Source of the DNA: Enoplolaimus lenunculus
Taxonomy: Eukaryota > Nematoda > Enoplea > Enoplida > Thoracostomopsidae
Assembly (NCBI GenBank): GCA_030248215.1
Contig: JASANG010000693.1
Span: forward strand, 1-64,000
DNA length: 64,000 bases
Reading direction: 5' to 3'
Position numbers and translations under genes: made by a program. The notes beneath the pieces were generated by a model, which was not told the origin of the DNA, did no database searches, and worked only from the letters and a program-made list of their open reading frames with translations. Positions 34,860-46,769 of the stretch are shown here, piece after piece (the first letter of the stretch is position 1; each line of letters opens with the position of its first letter).

Positions 34860-34980
34860 TAATTTCGCGCGCGTAATTTTACTAGCTACTTTGGTTGGCT
34901 TAAAACGCGCGTTTTCGCGCGCGTATCGAGCCAAAACCAACAACTTTTAGCGCGCGCGCTCTCGAAAATATACCTCAGGC
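34860..34980. repeat. cluster of CGCGCG words in AT-rich DNA
   Basis: TTTCGCGCGCGTAATTTTAC, AAACGCGCGTTTTCGCGCGC and AGCGCGCGCGCTCTCG within 120 bp. TTGGTTGGCTTAAAAC and GAGCCAAAACCAAC are inverted, so the stretch can fold. Confidence 0.6.
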
Positions 34981-35779
34981 ATTATATTTATAATAAGTGT
35001 ATGAGAACAATGAATTTTTCTGACTAAAACTACCACTTGAATAAACGTCCTATACGATTTTCTATCTGTCTCAGCGTGAGGTTCTTGTCTTTAAACCGCG
35101 GACAACTTTGCATAACCACAAGTGTAGGTCTTTGCAAACTAGCAAATCTATAATATTGTAATCCGGCCGATGGGTGATCAAGCTAAGCTTCTGGAATTTT
35201 AGTTAAATTATTGCTTGAAACGCAACTATGACCGTCAAAAAAAGCTTAAAATCACCCAAAAAGATATAACACATTAACCCCAGTTACAGAATTGAAAATT
35301 CCACCCATAGGCACCCTATGTCCAACGGTCGTCTGGGTAGAATTTTCAACCAGTGTACCTTTAGGGGCACTACAAGTATATGAACCAGTTTGCAAGAAAA
35401 GGTTTTTGCCACAGCAGTAAAGCGTTCTCACACCTTTAATCAGCACAAGCGTCTATTGTTGATCAAGTGGTGGCAGCGGTTTGAGCCATATTTTGGGCCG
35501 GTTGGTGGTAAAATTTCGCGGGCTACCAAGCACTCTTTAAGCCCAAACCGTGGTTAAAAGGCTTTGTCGCTAGCCTACTTAATGTTTAGAGAAACCGATT
35601 AAGTAGTTTTACTAAGGATTTCGTGGTTCTTTTGATACGCGTGATGAATAAATTTTGTTGTATAAATTTTAAAGCTCACAACTAGAAACGTATTTAGATA
35701 TGACCGTTAGAATTCGAAGCTTAGACACGTCGACGACGTTGATTGGTTGTTAGCGAAGACCAATGATAAAATTGAAACA

Positions 35780-36480
35780 AAATAATCCTATACAAGTAAG
35801 CCTAATCTTGCCAAAAAATATAATAATCTGCTAATTTCGCTACGCCAATTTAGAATCATTTCCACGACCGTCAACCAGAAAACAATCGGAGGTCCGCCTC
35901 TGACTCCGGCAGAAAATCGACTCCCGGCTAAGGCAGAGTTTGCGCCGGAGGGCAGGGCAATTTTGATAGCGAAATTTTGCATATAGTTTTTTTTTACCAA
36001 ATTTATTTGTTTGGTGCGTTTCGTTTTAACTTTTCGTACAATTTTAAGGAATAAAATTGCCGACATTTTATATGAAATAAGCGTAAAACGGACAGACTTA
36101 ACAACAACTTATAGATGTTTGCTAAAATTCACAATTACTAAACACAGTTTCAGCTACCTAATTGTGCCTCACCTCTACCGTCCCTGAAAATTTTCTTGAC
36201 CTTCGGCTCCGGTTTGTCATGTCCACCTCCGGTTCCGGTATGTTTTGTTGACCTCCAGTTCCGGTACGTTTTTTTGACGTCCGGCTCCGGTATGTTTTGT
36301 TGACCTCCGGCTGTGGCTGCGGTATTTTCACTTCCGGTTGTCCTCTGTCGTCTGCCAAAAAACTCTCCCGCGTTATCGTAGCAAAATAGATGTTATAAAT
36401 TTGAACTGATTTCAAATTTGAAATTAAAATCAAAATATTTTCAAATTTTTCAAAAACGTCCATAATATGGCGATTTTTAC
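35780..36480. mobile_element. family K-related element with CTCCGG repeats, copy 1
   Basis: A TTTATTTGTTTGGTGCGTTT core and a run of five units of about 29 bp (TTGACCTCCGGCTCCGGTA type, 36195-36345). 49930-50470 has the same order. Confidence 0.6.
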
Positions 36481-36844
36481 CTAAATTCTTTGACGCAAAT
36501 TTTTACTTTTCCAGTCTTTTGTGTTTAATTATACTTTCAATTTTGAGAAATTTGTTCGTTTTCCAACTGTTGCCGTGGGTGTTAACAAGTCTCAAAACAG
36601 CCACGCCTTTACAACAGCCGTTCAACCTTTTGCATTCCTTGCTCTGCTCGGTGTATCCCATGAGACTGAAGCGAAAGTGACTTTCGTGGTTGAATATTGT
36701 TTTTTGAGTGGCGTTGAAAATATTTATTTAGTAAAACCAAAATGTGGTATTTTTAAATTTTTTGACATTTAATAAGCGCTCGTTTGAATTTTGGGCGCGG
36801 AATTCAGATCAAATCTTTTACGTTTATTGAGGTACGAAATGTTA

Positions 36845-37015
36845 ACCCATGTAAAGATCGGGGGCGGAACGTTTTTTTTGCTGGACTGCAAAGCTTAAGA
36901 TTAAGCTGTAGACTAATTTTTTACTTGGGCTTAGGTATAGGTTCATTTATACGCTTAGAGTTAGGCTTAGGAATACGCTTATGCTATTGTTACGGCCCTG
37001 TTCTATACGTTGGCC
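36845..37015 (+). mobile_element. family A MITE, right half tandemly duplicated
   Basis: CCCATGTAAAGATCGGGGGC to CTGTTCTATACGTTGGCC, flanks AAATGTTA and AAATGTCT. Its right part is the first unit of the 210-bp duplication. Confidence 0.85.
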
Positions 37016-37356
37016 CAAATGTCTAACATATGTGAACGGTTAAAAACGTAAACTTCGAGGTTTCGTAGATACAGTACAATACGCTTAAGCTTTCGACTAC
37101 TCAGTCCTGTAGCCAGCTCATCTCGCTACGCGAGGGGCTAAAAAATATAGGTTCATTTATACGCTTAGAGTTAGGCTTAGGAATACGCTTATGCTATTGT
37201 TACGGCCCTGTTCTATACGTTGGCCCAAATGTCTAACATATGTGAACGGTTAAAAACGTAAACTTCGAGGTTTCGTAGATACAGTACAATACGCTTAAGC
37301 TTTCGACTACTCAGTCCTGTAGCCAGCTCATCTCGCTACGCGAGGGGCTAAAAAAT
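36937..37356. repeat. perfect 210-bp tandem duplication
   Basis: 36937-37146 is repeated base for base, as far as I can see, at 37147-37356. It spans the right part of a family A MITE and part of repeat M. Confidence 0.93.
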
Positions 37357-37748
37357 TGTCAGGAGGTGAATTCAAGGGTTTTCAATGATTTACAAGCAAG
37401 GTTGAAAAATTTCTAGGTCCTTCAATCTAATGCTACGCCCCTAAAGGTAACACAGGTATGTTGTCGTCGTGTCATTGTCCAGAGAATTCTACGTATGAGG
37501 AGTTGTTTCACGCACCCCTGAACTAATATTGCTAAAAACTAGCAAAAAATTGCATAATTGCAATTTCACTATCAATTTATAGAAATAAACGTCGATAATA
37601 AATTATTTTCAACTAAACACAAATAATTCGTTTCTGTGATACAGATATAGCAAGATTTGCATAGATAAATTACTAATTTATCACGGTGTTTGCAACTAAG
37701 CTTCCCCAATATGTTACATGCCAACTGATTGCATAACACAGCAACAGC

Positions 37749-37760
37749 AATAGCAACAAC

Positions 37761-37799
<39 letters not shown>

Positions 37800-37800
37800 A
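37749..37800. repeat. (CAA)n microsatellite
   Basis: AACAAC run of about 45 bp, preceded by imperfect GCAATAGCAAC units. Confidence 0.95.
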
Positions 37801-38292
37801 ACATCAACAAAACCAAATGGAGTGGCTTCTCAAAAACCAAAATACCCCCAACAAATAAGATTTAACCATCTCAGTGTCTCGATTTCCCAAAACGTTTCAA
37901 GATCCTGTCCCTAAGCAGCATTGACTGAAATTATCCCTAATTTCTGCAAATTATTTCATTTTTATTTCCACCCCCGCGTCGGTCGTTTTTGTCAATTTAA
38001 ACATCAAAATCCGTCAGTAAACTATTCAGGAATGATTAAGACAGCTTTAAAATGCACCAATTCCGTATTACATTCCACATATGTGTTGTTTTCGTTTCCA
38101 CTATCCTGCCATATCTTTCGCTCCACCCATCAAATTACTGATAAACATATTATATTTACATATTGTTAAAATTGATAGATATTTTGTTTAGCTTTAATGC
38201 CAGCTAAACACAGATTTCTATATATTCTATAGGGCAAAATCTTGACAATTAAGCTATATATACCGAAGACGTAGCCAGCATTACATTTTGGG

Positions 38293-38438
38293 GCCCAAGT
38301 CAAGATCAGGGACTGAACGTTTTTCTGCTTAGGCTTAGGCTTATGCTTAGAAATATGCCCAATCTTACGCTTAGGCATAGGCTTAGGCTTAGGAATATGC
38401 TTATAATACTGTTCCGCCACTGTTCTTTATATTGGCGT
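38293..38438 (+). mobile_element. family A MITE with exact 8-bp target duplication
   Basis: ATTTTGGG at 38285-38292 and 38439-38446. Ends GCCCAAGTCAAGATCAGG and GTTCTTTATATTGGC. Confidence 0.88.
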
Positions 38439-38986
38439 ATTTTGGGAAGGTATATAGTTTTCAAGGAATCCGTGCATTGTAATGCAAGCTTTTAGTGAAT
38501 GAAAAAATTTTCTAAAAATCATCTTAAAACAGTTTATATTAAAATATATTTCAGGAATTTTGGTTTTTGGGTACGGAAATTTCTCATTTACTTGTTGTGA
38601 TATGTTGTATAACAAATATTTGCTGTTCCGATTCCGATAATGCAGGAACGGGAATTTTCACGGTTTTGTGGCAAATTATTTACAAATATTTCGATGTATC
38701 AGAAACTTTGTCTTTGAAAATGTTATTTCCAAATCAGTGTTTTTAAAATTAGTTCAATTTTGTTAATAAAACTGTTTATGATGTGTTTTCGCAAAACTTG
38801 ATGTGTATATAGCTGAAAACGCTTCTGAAGCATTTTTGGCCAGTTTTCTAAAAAGTACAACTGTAATTCGGCGGTGAAAATTATTTCAAATTCCGGTTCC
38901 TGTTCCTGCTCCGGTTCCTGCAAAGAAAATCAATTCCTGTTCCTGTTCCTGATCTGGCAAATTTTTAGTTCCCGTTAAAACTCTGT

Positions 38987-38990
<4 letters not shown>

Positions 38991-39054
<64 letters not shown>
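38991..39054. repeat. (TA)n microsatellite
   Basis: About 60 bp of pure TA. The flanking CTGTTCCTG/TTCCGG units at 38890-38960 are an imperfect GGTTCCTGTTCCTG repeat. Confidence 0.96.
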
Positions 39055-39057
<3 letters not shown>

Positions 39058-39499
39058 CCAGGTAGTTGTGAGCAACAACTTATTACGCATACAAACTTCT
39101 ATAATTATAGGTATGTGGCTTACTTTCTCGCTAAAGCCGCTGTCATACCAGAAACTTTCTATATTTGCCTAAATATTTCACAGCAACAACCTACTATTAT
39201 CATTGGTTTTTGTGAATTTTAGACACCAAAACGTTTGCGGCTGGGGGCAGATTTAGTATTCATCGGCAGGCCCGGGTTCTTGACTCAAGAATAGACACAG
39301 ATGTGGGGTTTCTCAACGCAGGAGACAGTCGTTGCTAAATTTTGCGATCAAACAACTTAGTCAACGCTCGCTTGAATCTTAGTATCCGGATATCCCCAAT
39401 AGATACAAGGCAAAATTGAACTTATACCATTTTAACCATAATATTAAATAAATTGAAATTTTAAAGTTGTAAACAGAACAGTTTGGTTCAAAAACGAGC

Positions 39500-39615
39500 C
39501 CGTATTCTCAAATGTATGCCGAACCAATTACCAGTTATGGCGATAGGTCTTGTAACCTGTGAACCAGTGAATGCTAAGGCTCAAAATTTAGCACATTTTT
39601 CGCATATCATTTACT
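39500..39615. mobile_element. family R fragment
   Basis: GAGCCCGTATTCTCAAATGT end, ATTACCAGTTATGGCGATAG, then TTAGCACATTTTTCGCATAT. Confidence 0.5.
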
Positions 39616-39754
39616 CTACTCTGTGACTTGTGGGAAACCTCTATATGATAAAACAGTTGCTATACACATTAGGTAATATAGGCCAAGCACTTATGAAAAC
39701 TTGCTTTCTCGTTGAAATAACAATTAGCGGCTCTTCGTTGGTATCAAAAGTGAA

Positions 39755-40048
39755 TGGTTACGGACAAGAGTATGCAAATTGTCGGATTTCGAGTGACACA
39801 AAAAAGTACCACCACGCGTTGCATTTTTGCTGTAACCACCCCCCTCTATGATATAATATTCTGTAGTTTTTAGACTACATACAGTGCAATTTTTGGCATT
39901 AGATTATGTATTTTTATCGGTCTGTGCAAATTTCAACCCCCCCTTTAAATAGGCGAGGGTCGGCCCAAAACGCAACGTGCGCTTGTTACATTCTTTTGTA
40001 CACAGAATGTGCCCAGTTGCACACTATTATCATCCACTCTTGATGGTA
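39755..40048. mobile_element. family G MITE
   Basis: ACAAGAGTATGCAAATTG left; right arm GCCCAGTTGCACACTATTAT and CACTCTTGATGG. CACGCGTTGCATTTTTG and CCCAAAACGCAACG are inverted. Confidence 0.7.
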
Positions 40049-40446
40049 TCAATTAAAGTTTTATCATGGATTTAAGTCGTCAAAACTTCAAATCAGTCAT
40101 TTGGATTGCCCATATCTTAACCAAAACGACTACGGTATATTTATAAGCAACCATGTAAAAGGTTAAAGTTAGCCGACGGTCTCCCTATACATTACTGGCC
40201 TTCTAGAACCCGCTTACCCCCAATCCTAATTACCAATACCTATCAGCCGGTACCATTCATATCCTCCCGACAATAGAAACTGTTCCAAATATCTGTTGAG
40301 ATAAACAATTAAGTATCATATTAAGAATGGGTTCAAAAAACATTTTACTTGCTCGCTACAACTCGCACTTAAGCTTTGTATTTCTTCAAAGTTACACAAA
40401 ATATATCCATTCAAAATGTAAAATCTTTGCCACCGTAACCGTCTGT

Positions 40447-40646
40447 GCCCATGTATAGAACAGGGCCGGAACAGTAGTATAAGCATATTACTAAGCCTAA
40501 GCCTAAGCCTAAGCGTAAGCCTATAGATAAGCCTATTCCTAAGCCTAAGCCTTAGCCTAAGCCTAAGCACAAAAATTCGTCTAAAGCTTAAACTGACTCT
40601 ATTATAGCCGCTCCGGAAAACGATCCGGCCCTGTTCTATACATGGG
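40447..40646 (-). mobile_element. family E MITE
   Basis: GCCCATGTATAGAACAGGG to CCTGTTCTATACATGGGCC, with a long CCTAAG array. Confidence 0.9.
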
Positions 40647-40875
40647 CCCCCCGCGGTGCTAAATATAAAATTACAAAAACTAGAAATTAGTCTAAAGCTT
40701 AAACTGACTCTATTATAGCCGCTCCGGAAAACGATCCGGCCCTGTTCTATACATGGGCCCCCCGTGTGGTACATAATTTATTAACCAAAAACTAAAAATT
40801 AGTCTAAAGCTTAAACTGACTCCATTATAGCCGCTCCGGAAAACGATCCGGCCCTGTTCTATACATGGGCCCCCG
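40647..40875. repeat. two extra tandem copies of the family E right end
   Basis: About 74 bp of the E right end (TTAGTCTAAAGCTTAAACTG ... TACATGGGCC) is repeated at 40684-40760 and 40797-40873, separated by a short AT-rich spacer containing AACCAAAAACTA. Confidence 0.88.
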
Positions 40876-40879
40876 TGTG

Positions 40880-41570
40880 GTACATAATTTATTAACCAAA
40901 AACTATTCGCAGCCTCGTATTTATCAAACTGCGGTTACTACTTGCTGCTGCAGTAAAAATTTACAGTCGCTTGACCGAGTTTTGTTGCGTGCAATCTCAC
41001 GAATGGTTTAAGTATAGAACGAACCTGTGGCCTTGAATTGGCTCCAAACCGGCGCCAGAATATACCTAGAAACAGCTCAAGCATACCTGTGTGTGTGCCC
41101 CCCTAGTGAGCTATGCAAAAGGCTGTGTATTTAGGTTTCCTTCCAACGGAACTCAGTGCCCTATACTTGGAAGTAATTTACCGTTTTGAGGTTATCTGTT
41201 GAATAAATTTTTTTCAATTATTCAAATGCCGTTATTTTGCTAAAATCGTGACATAGCTAGTAGGATTTTGGGCGAATGCGTGTTAATTTTCTAGCAGTTT
41301 GGGCTGATATTGGCAGCTGTATAGCTAGTATGTCGGGTTTAGCCCCAAAACCGGAAATGACTGCGAAATTAGATAACAAACTATGCTGAGTTGTATTTTT
41401 GACAATTTTATTCAATAGTTTTGCCAATTATTTGAAAATATTTGGTTTTAAGCTTTTTATTTCTAAAATATTTGCCAATTACAGCTTTGATAAATTTCAC
41501 CAAAAAGTTATACAATCAAACTTTCACTGAAACGTACAATTATTTTATTAAATACGAAAAATTTCAATAT
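40880..41570. other. no supported feature
   Basis: Unique AT-rich sequence on both strands. Confidence 0.5.
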
Positions 41571-41577
41571 TATACAT

Positions 41578-42288
41578 CAAGGTTCGACGGGATAGCAAAA
41601 AATGCCGGAACCGGATAATCTAATATCCGGCCGGAGGCAGGGCCGGATAGTTGATTCAAATTTAAAATTAAACGGCATTCACATCTCACGCCGTTAAAAT
41701 TTTAACACCTTAACAACGGTCGTATTCCACTATTCTATGTTTTTGTAGCGTTGCGTTCAGTTGCAATATTTGACATTAGGGTTAGGAATTGGAATCCGCT
41801 GAAATACTGTTACTCTCTTTAAAATCAGTATTTGCAGTGTTATTGCAACCCAATAAAAATTGTGATCGAACATGGGTACCTTGTAAATTCCAGTAATTTG
41901 ATTTTAACTCGGTATGAGTTGAATCACTCAATCGGAGTTAGGACTTACAGAACTACAGAATTCTGGGTCAGTAAAACCCACTCTGAGTTAATTATTTAAC
42001 TTCGCGGAATCAACTGAACGCAGACTGAGGATCAGTTCAACTGAGAGTGAGTTAATGTTAACTGATATTAACTCAGAAATAACTAACTCTCTATCTGAGT
42101 TGATTTAACAATTCATTGGAATTTACAGTGCACATGTCAACATTTCAATTCTACGGTAGTTGGTACAAAATACAAATGATGGTTTCCATTTTGTGAAATT
42201 TTTAAAAAAAATCCGGCAAACTAAAATACCGCAGCCGGATGTCGATTTTTTGCTGGAACCGGATAACCGGTCGTACCTTGATATATTA
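41578..42288. mobile_element. family K element split by a family D insertion
   Basis: Outer ends ATCAAGGTTCGACGGGATA and CCGGTCGTACCTTGATAT are inverted. GCCGGAACCGGATAATC and GAACCGGATAACCGG lie just inside. Confidence 0.65.
41879..42130 (+). mobile_element. family D MITE nested in the family K element
   Basis: GAGTTGAATCACTCAATCGG ... TTGGAATTTACAGTG. The left terminus is eroded (CTTGTAAATTCCAG). Confidence 0.78.
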
Positions 42289-42669
42289 AAATCATGACTA
42301 AATCCTCAATAAGCATGCATCAAAGCCCCAGTAAATTACGTATTGCAGCCGACGAGACGTATCAGTCATTTTAGGTTGACTAAACTTGGTGATAAGCAAT
42401 AAAAGAGTGATATGGGCGGATCAAATGGACCGTAGATGCAGAGCACATGCAAAATGTTCTTTATTGATGCCGAAATTAGAAACGTTTCGCAAAATGCTAT
42501 AAACGCATGATAAATATTATCAAAACTTAATATTTAAAGTTTGTCAGTCTTGGTATTTTAATACGAACGCAGCATAATTACAGCTAAATTGTCTAAACTC
42601 AACACTTCAGTTGAAACTTTGAAATCAGTAAGAGTGATGCTATGCTTTTTAAGGATGCTAATAATGTCG

Positions 42670-42785
42670 TCCAGAGCAACGTCCGTAAAAAATTTTAATG
42701 TCCGGTGACATCCGTCGCCGTACGACGCACGGTGATGGACGGCGAGGGACGGTGCCGGACAGAAAGTATAATGCCTAAGGGTGGC
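42670..42785. mobile_element. family H fragment
   Basis: CpG-rich GACGG/CCGTC words, then CAGAAAGTATAATGCCTAAG as a damaged right end. Confidence 0.55.
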
Positions 42786-43300
42786 ACTGTCTTTTAGAGG
42801 TCCTTGCCGTGCCACATCGTCCAGTACCGTGCGGTATTATGGACGATATGCTGTACGGCGGAAAACGGCATGATTTTCACCATTTTTTTACTTGCTGGGC
42901 CGCAAGACAAGTATAATACAACCCTTAAAGTTCAATTGAAAATAATAACACGTCTTTAATATTTATATATATACAAGTGTAAGCCTAAACCTAAACCAAT
43001 GCTTAAGGCCTAATTCTAACCTAAGCTGTATCCGTACGCCTAAGTTGTAAGCGCAACCGTAAGCCTAACGTGAGCCTAAAGTACAACAATGGACGACGAA
43101 TTGTCGAGTCGATGAAATTTCGGATTACAAGTTGTCGGGCGACGAATTGCCGTGATACAGCTGGTAAATACGTTATGGATACATTTCACATTTAAAATAT
43201 GATTTTGCACCAATACTTCGTTCGAAACTATAATATCTCAAAGCTACTGTGATTTGTGTTCCATATAAAATAAGACATTGCCAAGTTTGCCGAAAGTATA

Positions 43301-43523
43301 CACTGTAAAAAAATGGTGAGTCAAATTGACTCTCTCGGAAATCGGCTTTTCCTGCCTGCACAAACTGAGTTAAATTCGACTCCGCCAGAGCCAAATTTGA
43401 CTCACTGAGCGATTCAGTTAATCGAATACGACTTTGGCGGAGTCGAATTTTGACTCAGTTTGTGTAGTCAAGAAAAGCCTATTTCGGAGAGACAGTCAAT
43501 TTGACCCACCATTTTTTGCAGTG
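43301..43523 (+). mobile_element. family C foldback MITE
   Basis: CACTGTAAAAAAATGGTGAG to ACCCACCATTTTTTGCAGTG, TA on both sides. Family H starts five bases later. Confidence 0.88.
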
Positions 43524-43527
43524 TAAG

Positions 43528-43702
43528 GGTTGCGCTATACTTCACTTCGCCGAACGCCGCCAAACGCCGCTGTGCGTTGCTAACAAAAACATATCCAAAA
43601 TCCATTTTGATGTGTATGGCAATTTTTTACAAAAAATTATCGCGTCACGAGCCGGCGTCCGGCGGCATCCGGAGTCAAGCGCCGAGTATAGAGCAACCCT
43701 TA
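43528..43702. mobile_element. family H foldback MITE
   Basis: GGGTTGCGCTATACTTCAC left, GAGTATAGAGCAACCC right. CpG-rich arms, AT-rich centre. No coding signal. Confidence 0.82.
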
Positions 43703-44097
43703 CACACGCGTTGTTTCGTTCAACCGTGTACTTCTCATGATAATTTCTTGAATGAAAAATTATTTCAAATTCAAATTTAACCTCAACGAAGAATAACTTT
43801 GAAATTTTAAAATTCAAATGCGGTTGTGTCGCGAATCTAATCGGAAACGAATGTGACCCGGGATTTGCCCTCACAACCGCGGGTTATTATAAGGTCAATC
43901 GTTGGGTTCTTCGTTAACATCTGTTACCTAAAATCTTTACCAGTTCATATCTGTCTACATATATACATATACAATAAATAAATATACATAAATCAATCAC
44001 AATAGACACATATGCATCATGAATTGTTGTGCAATCACTTGACAAGGCGTGCAGTTTTGCACTTAAGCAACGCTTGTTACGATTTCATATCGGAAGA

Positions 44098-44270
44098 GTG
44101 CCGGAGCAGGCTTGGATGGTCTTCTCTAAAACTAATTCCAGGGTGGGGGCCCAATGCTATTATTAAAATATTTTTCAAATTTTTTGTTTATAATCTTGTC
44201 AGGGTGGGAGTTCCGCTTTGTGAAGCACCCCCCCAAAATGAGCGAAAGGGGCCTGGCTGCTCGTGCCCTG
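44098..44270 (-). mobile_element. family P hAT-like MITE
   Basis: GTGCCGGAGCAGGCTTGG left, GGCTGCTCGTGCCCTG right. TCGGAAGA at 44090-44097 and 44271-44278. Confidence 0.82.
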
Positions 44271-44676
44271 TCGGAAGAGTATATTAACGTCATGTAAATG
44301 TTGTTCGCAAGCGAACTTTGGAAGCGAAAAAAGTGTTGACTTTGAAAGATCATAGAGTTTATTGTAAACCCTGCTAAATCTTGCATTTCCAGAAATTTCA
44401 GGGGACAAAATCAATCAACTGATTGCACCCCCCTTTCAACCGAACGCTGCGTTGTTAAAAGTGCGATAAATTGCTAAAATCGCATGTGCATGCAACACCA
44501 TTTATCTTACTGCGTAATATATAGAGCAATACTGCGATATCTTGACAATTTTATGTTAAATGTCAAAGCGACTCGAGGGGGCTGAAAAGATTCATGCTAC
44601 CAGTGGTGTTAGCGTTTAAGCTTGGGCTTAGGCTTATCAGATTAACTGATAATATCCCAGTAGCATTGCTGCGGTA

Positions 44677-45099
44677 AATTTGGCGGGGGTGGGGCGAGTG
44701 CGCAGTACCTGGTTGTATCGGTTTGAATTTGGCGGGGGTGGGGCGAGTGCGCAGTAGCTGGATGTATCGGTTTGAATTTGGCGGGGGTGGGGCGAGTGCG
44801 CAGTACCTGGATGTATCGGTTTGAATTTGGCGGGGGTGGGGCGAGTGCGCAGTAGCTGGATGTATCGGTTTGAATTTGGCGGGGGTGGGGCGAGTGCGCA
44901 GTAGCTGGATGTATCGGTTTGAATTTGGCGGGGGGGAAGGAGAACAAAAGTAAGAAAATTTGGCGGGGTGGGGCGAGTGCGCAGTAGCTGGATGTATCGG
45001 TTTGAATTTGGCGGGGGGGGGGGGGCGGAGGCGGGGGTGTAGGTGGGGGGAATTTGGCGGGGGTGGGGCGAGTGCGCAGTAGCTGGATGTATCGGTTTG
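44677..45099. repeat. 49-bp GC-rich minisatellite, about nine units
   Basis: Unit AATTTGGCGGGGGTGGGGCG plus AGTGCGCAGTAGCTGGATGT plus ATCGGTTTG. Starts at 44677, 44726, 44775, 44824, 44873, 44922 and later; two units are interrupted by G-rich inserts. The minus strand is open throughout and would encode QTDTSSYCALAPPPPN repeats, but there is no other sign of a gene. Confidence 0.93.
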
Positions 45100-45349
45100 A
45101 GTGAAATCCGTCAGGGATGCTATTTGGCAAAATTTTTTTGGCTGCGTAGCAGAGAAATATGGCTCAAGTAAAAGCCTTTTTTAAGACATTAAGTTTTTAG
45201 CGTCGTCATCAGTGATTTCGAGTACTCAAAGGGTCATGGCGTGCATTTGGACCAAGCTGAAATTTATTTGCGAATATGAAATGGGTGCGACCGACCGCAT
45301 CTATTCACCGCCAGCCAACTTTACTTTGTACTTGCAAAGTGGTGGCTAT

Positions 45350-45668
45350 AAACAAGAGTGCACGTTACAAGAGTGTGCAACTTTTTGCGTTCCGCACTGT
45401 GCAAAATGTACCACCAGGCGTTGCGTTTTTGGCCGACCCACACTTTGTTTGGAGGGGAATCGTTGTCACATGCAATAACCCTAAATTAAACTACGAGCGG
45501 AGCAATTTTGGTTGCCGGATACATAAAGTGTCATGCTTCGTACAGGTTGTACTCTCGTATAAAGAGGTGATGGGCAGGCCAAAAACGCACCGCACGCCGG
45601 ATACATTCTTTTCTACACAAAATGGACCCAGTTGCATACTCTTGTTGAATTAAATGCATCATGCACTC
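45350..45668. mobile_element. family G MITE
   Basis: AGAGTGCACGTTACAAGAGT and GCATCATGCACTCTTG ends; GGCGTTGCGTTTTTGG and CCAAAAACGCACCG inverted inside. Confidence 0.8.
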
Positions 45669-45679
45669 TTGCTATAAAG

Positions 45680-46140
45680 AACATTGACGGAATTGCCAGA
45701 AAATACCCACAACGCATATGCGGTATGTTAGGAAAGTTGATGCATTTGAACTGATAATATTGTCATGATTGGTGTCAACAAGGCAAGTTTGAGCACAAAC
45801 GGTCAAAGGTTTTTTGTCTGTTCTAAGGGCTTTAACTATATTTTCTCAACGCGTAAGCTTTTTCGAATCGATTAAAGTTTTCATCCTAAGACATCGGCTC
45901 AAGTTTTTCCCACGTATGAGGTTCAATTCAAGGTCCCCCCACTAACGGTGATTTCAAGCGGTGATAGAGACAAGGTTTGCTATGGGTCAAACAGAAATTT
46001 CTTTACGGTAGGATGGATTTGATATGACGAACACATCTACTTACCATCACTGACGTGATTTTGTAAACCCGTAAAACAGTTTGCTATGGGGGCAACTTCG
46101 CGTGTGACTACCAGAAACTGCCACAATAACATTCGTTAGA
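45680..46140. other. no supported feature
   Basis: Unique sequence, no ORF or repeat of note. Confidence 0.5.
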
Positions 46141-46156
46141 AGAAAACTTTACTTGT

Positions 46157-46302
46157 AATAATAACAATAATAATAATAATAGTAATAATAATAATACTAA
46201 TATTATTATTAATAATAATGATAGTAATAATAATAACAATAATAATAATATTATTAATAATAATAATAGTAATAATAATAATAAATAATAATAATAATAC
46301 TA
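46157..46302. repeat. (TAA)n imperfect microsatellite
   Basis: AATAATAAT with scattered TAG, TAC and ATT interruptions; both TAA and TTA strands appear, so it can fold back. Confidence 0.93.
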
Positions 46303-46589
46303 TGGCCAAATATTAATTTGAAGACAAAATTTACAATTGAATATTTGAAAAGTAGAAAATTTTGAGTTCAATCGAATTTTGTACAAATACCTAAATTATT
46401 TCAAACTTTTGCGTTTCAGTGTTCAAACGAGCAGTTGAAACGGTATTTTGTTTCAATTCAACCCTGCCATTAATATAACTTTTAACTTCATTATATTCGT
46501 AGATTAATAAACCAATTACTGGGCGGGTTTACCGTTTGTCAGCCTAGGTAGTAACCGGGACTTCAGACATTTCAACTAAGCAAGCTGGA

Positions 46590-46676
46590 AAAGCGTACTT
46601 CCGGAGCGGGGATCGAACTCTTTGCGCACGGATCCTAAGCGAATATTCTACCACTGCGCTACGCAGCCCGCCTCTC
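46590..46676 (-). other. tRNA-like sequence, probably SINE head or pseudogene
   Basis: Minus strand: GCTGCGTAGCGCAGTGGTAG with a strong A box, then CGCTTAGGATCCG and a B box GAGTTCGATCCCCG. The acceptor and T stems do not pair well, so a functional tRNA is unlikely. Confidence 0.4.
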
Positions 46677-46769
46677 CAACTGCATTTTTCGTCGACTATA
46701 TGTGTCGACTGAATGCTGCGAGCTACCATACATACAGTGCACTATACTGTATTGCATATGCACAACGGA

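Noticed and set aside
44642-45130. Proline-rich protein from the 49-bp repeat
   Set aside because: Openness follows from the repeat unit; no start context, splice sites or family match.
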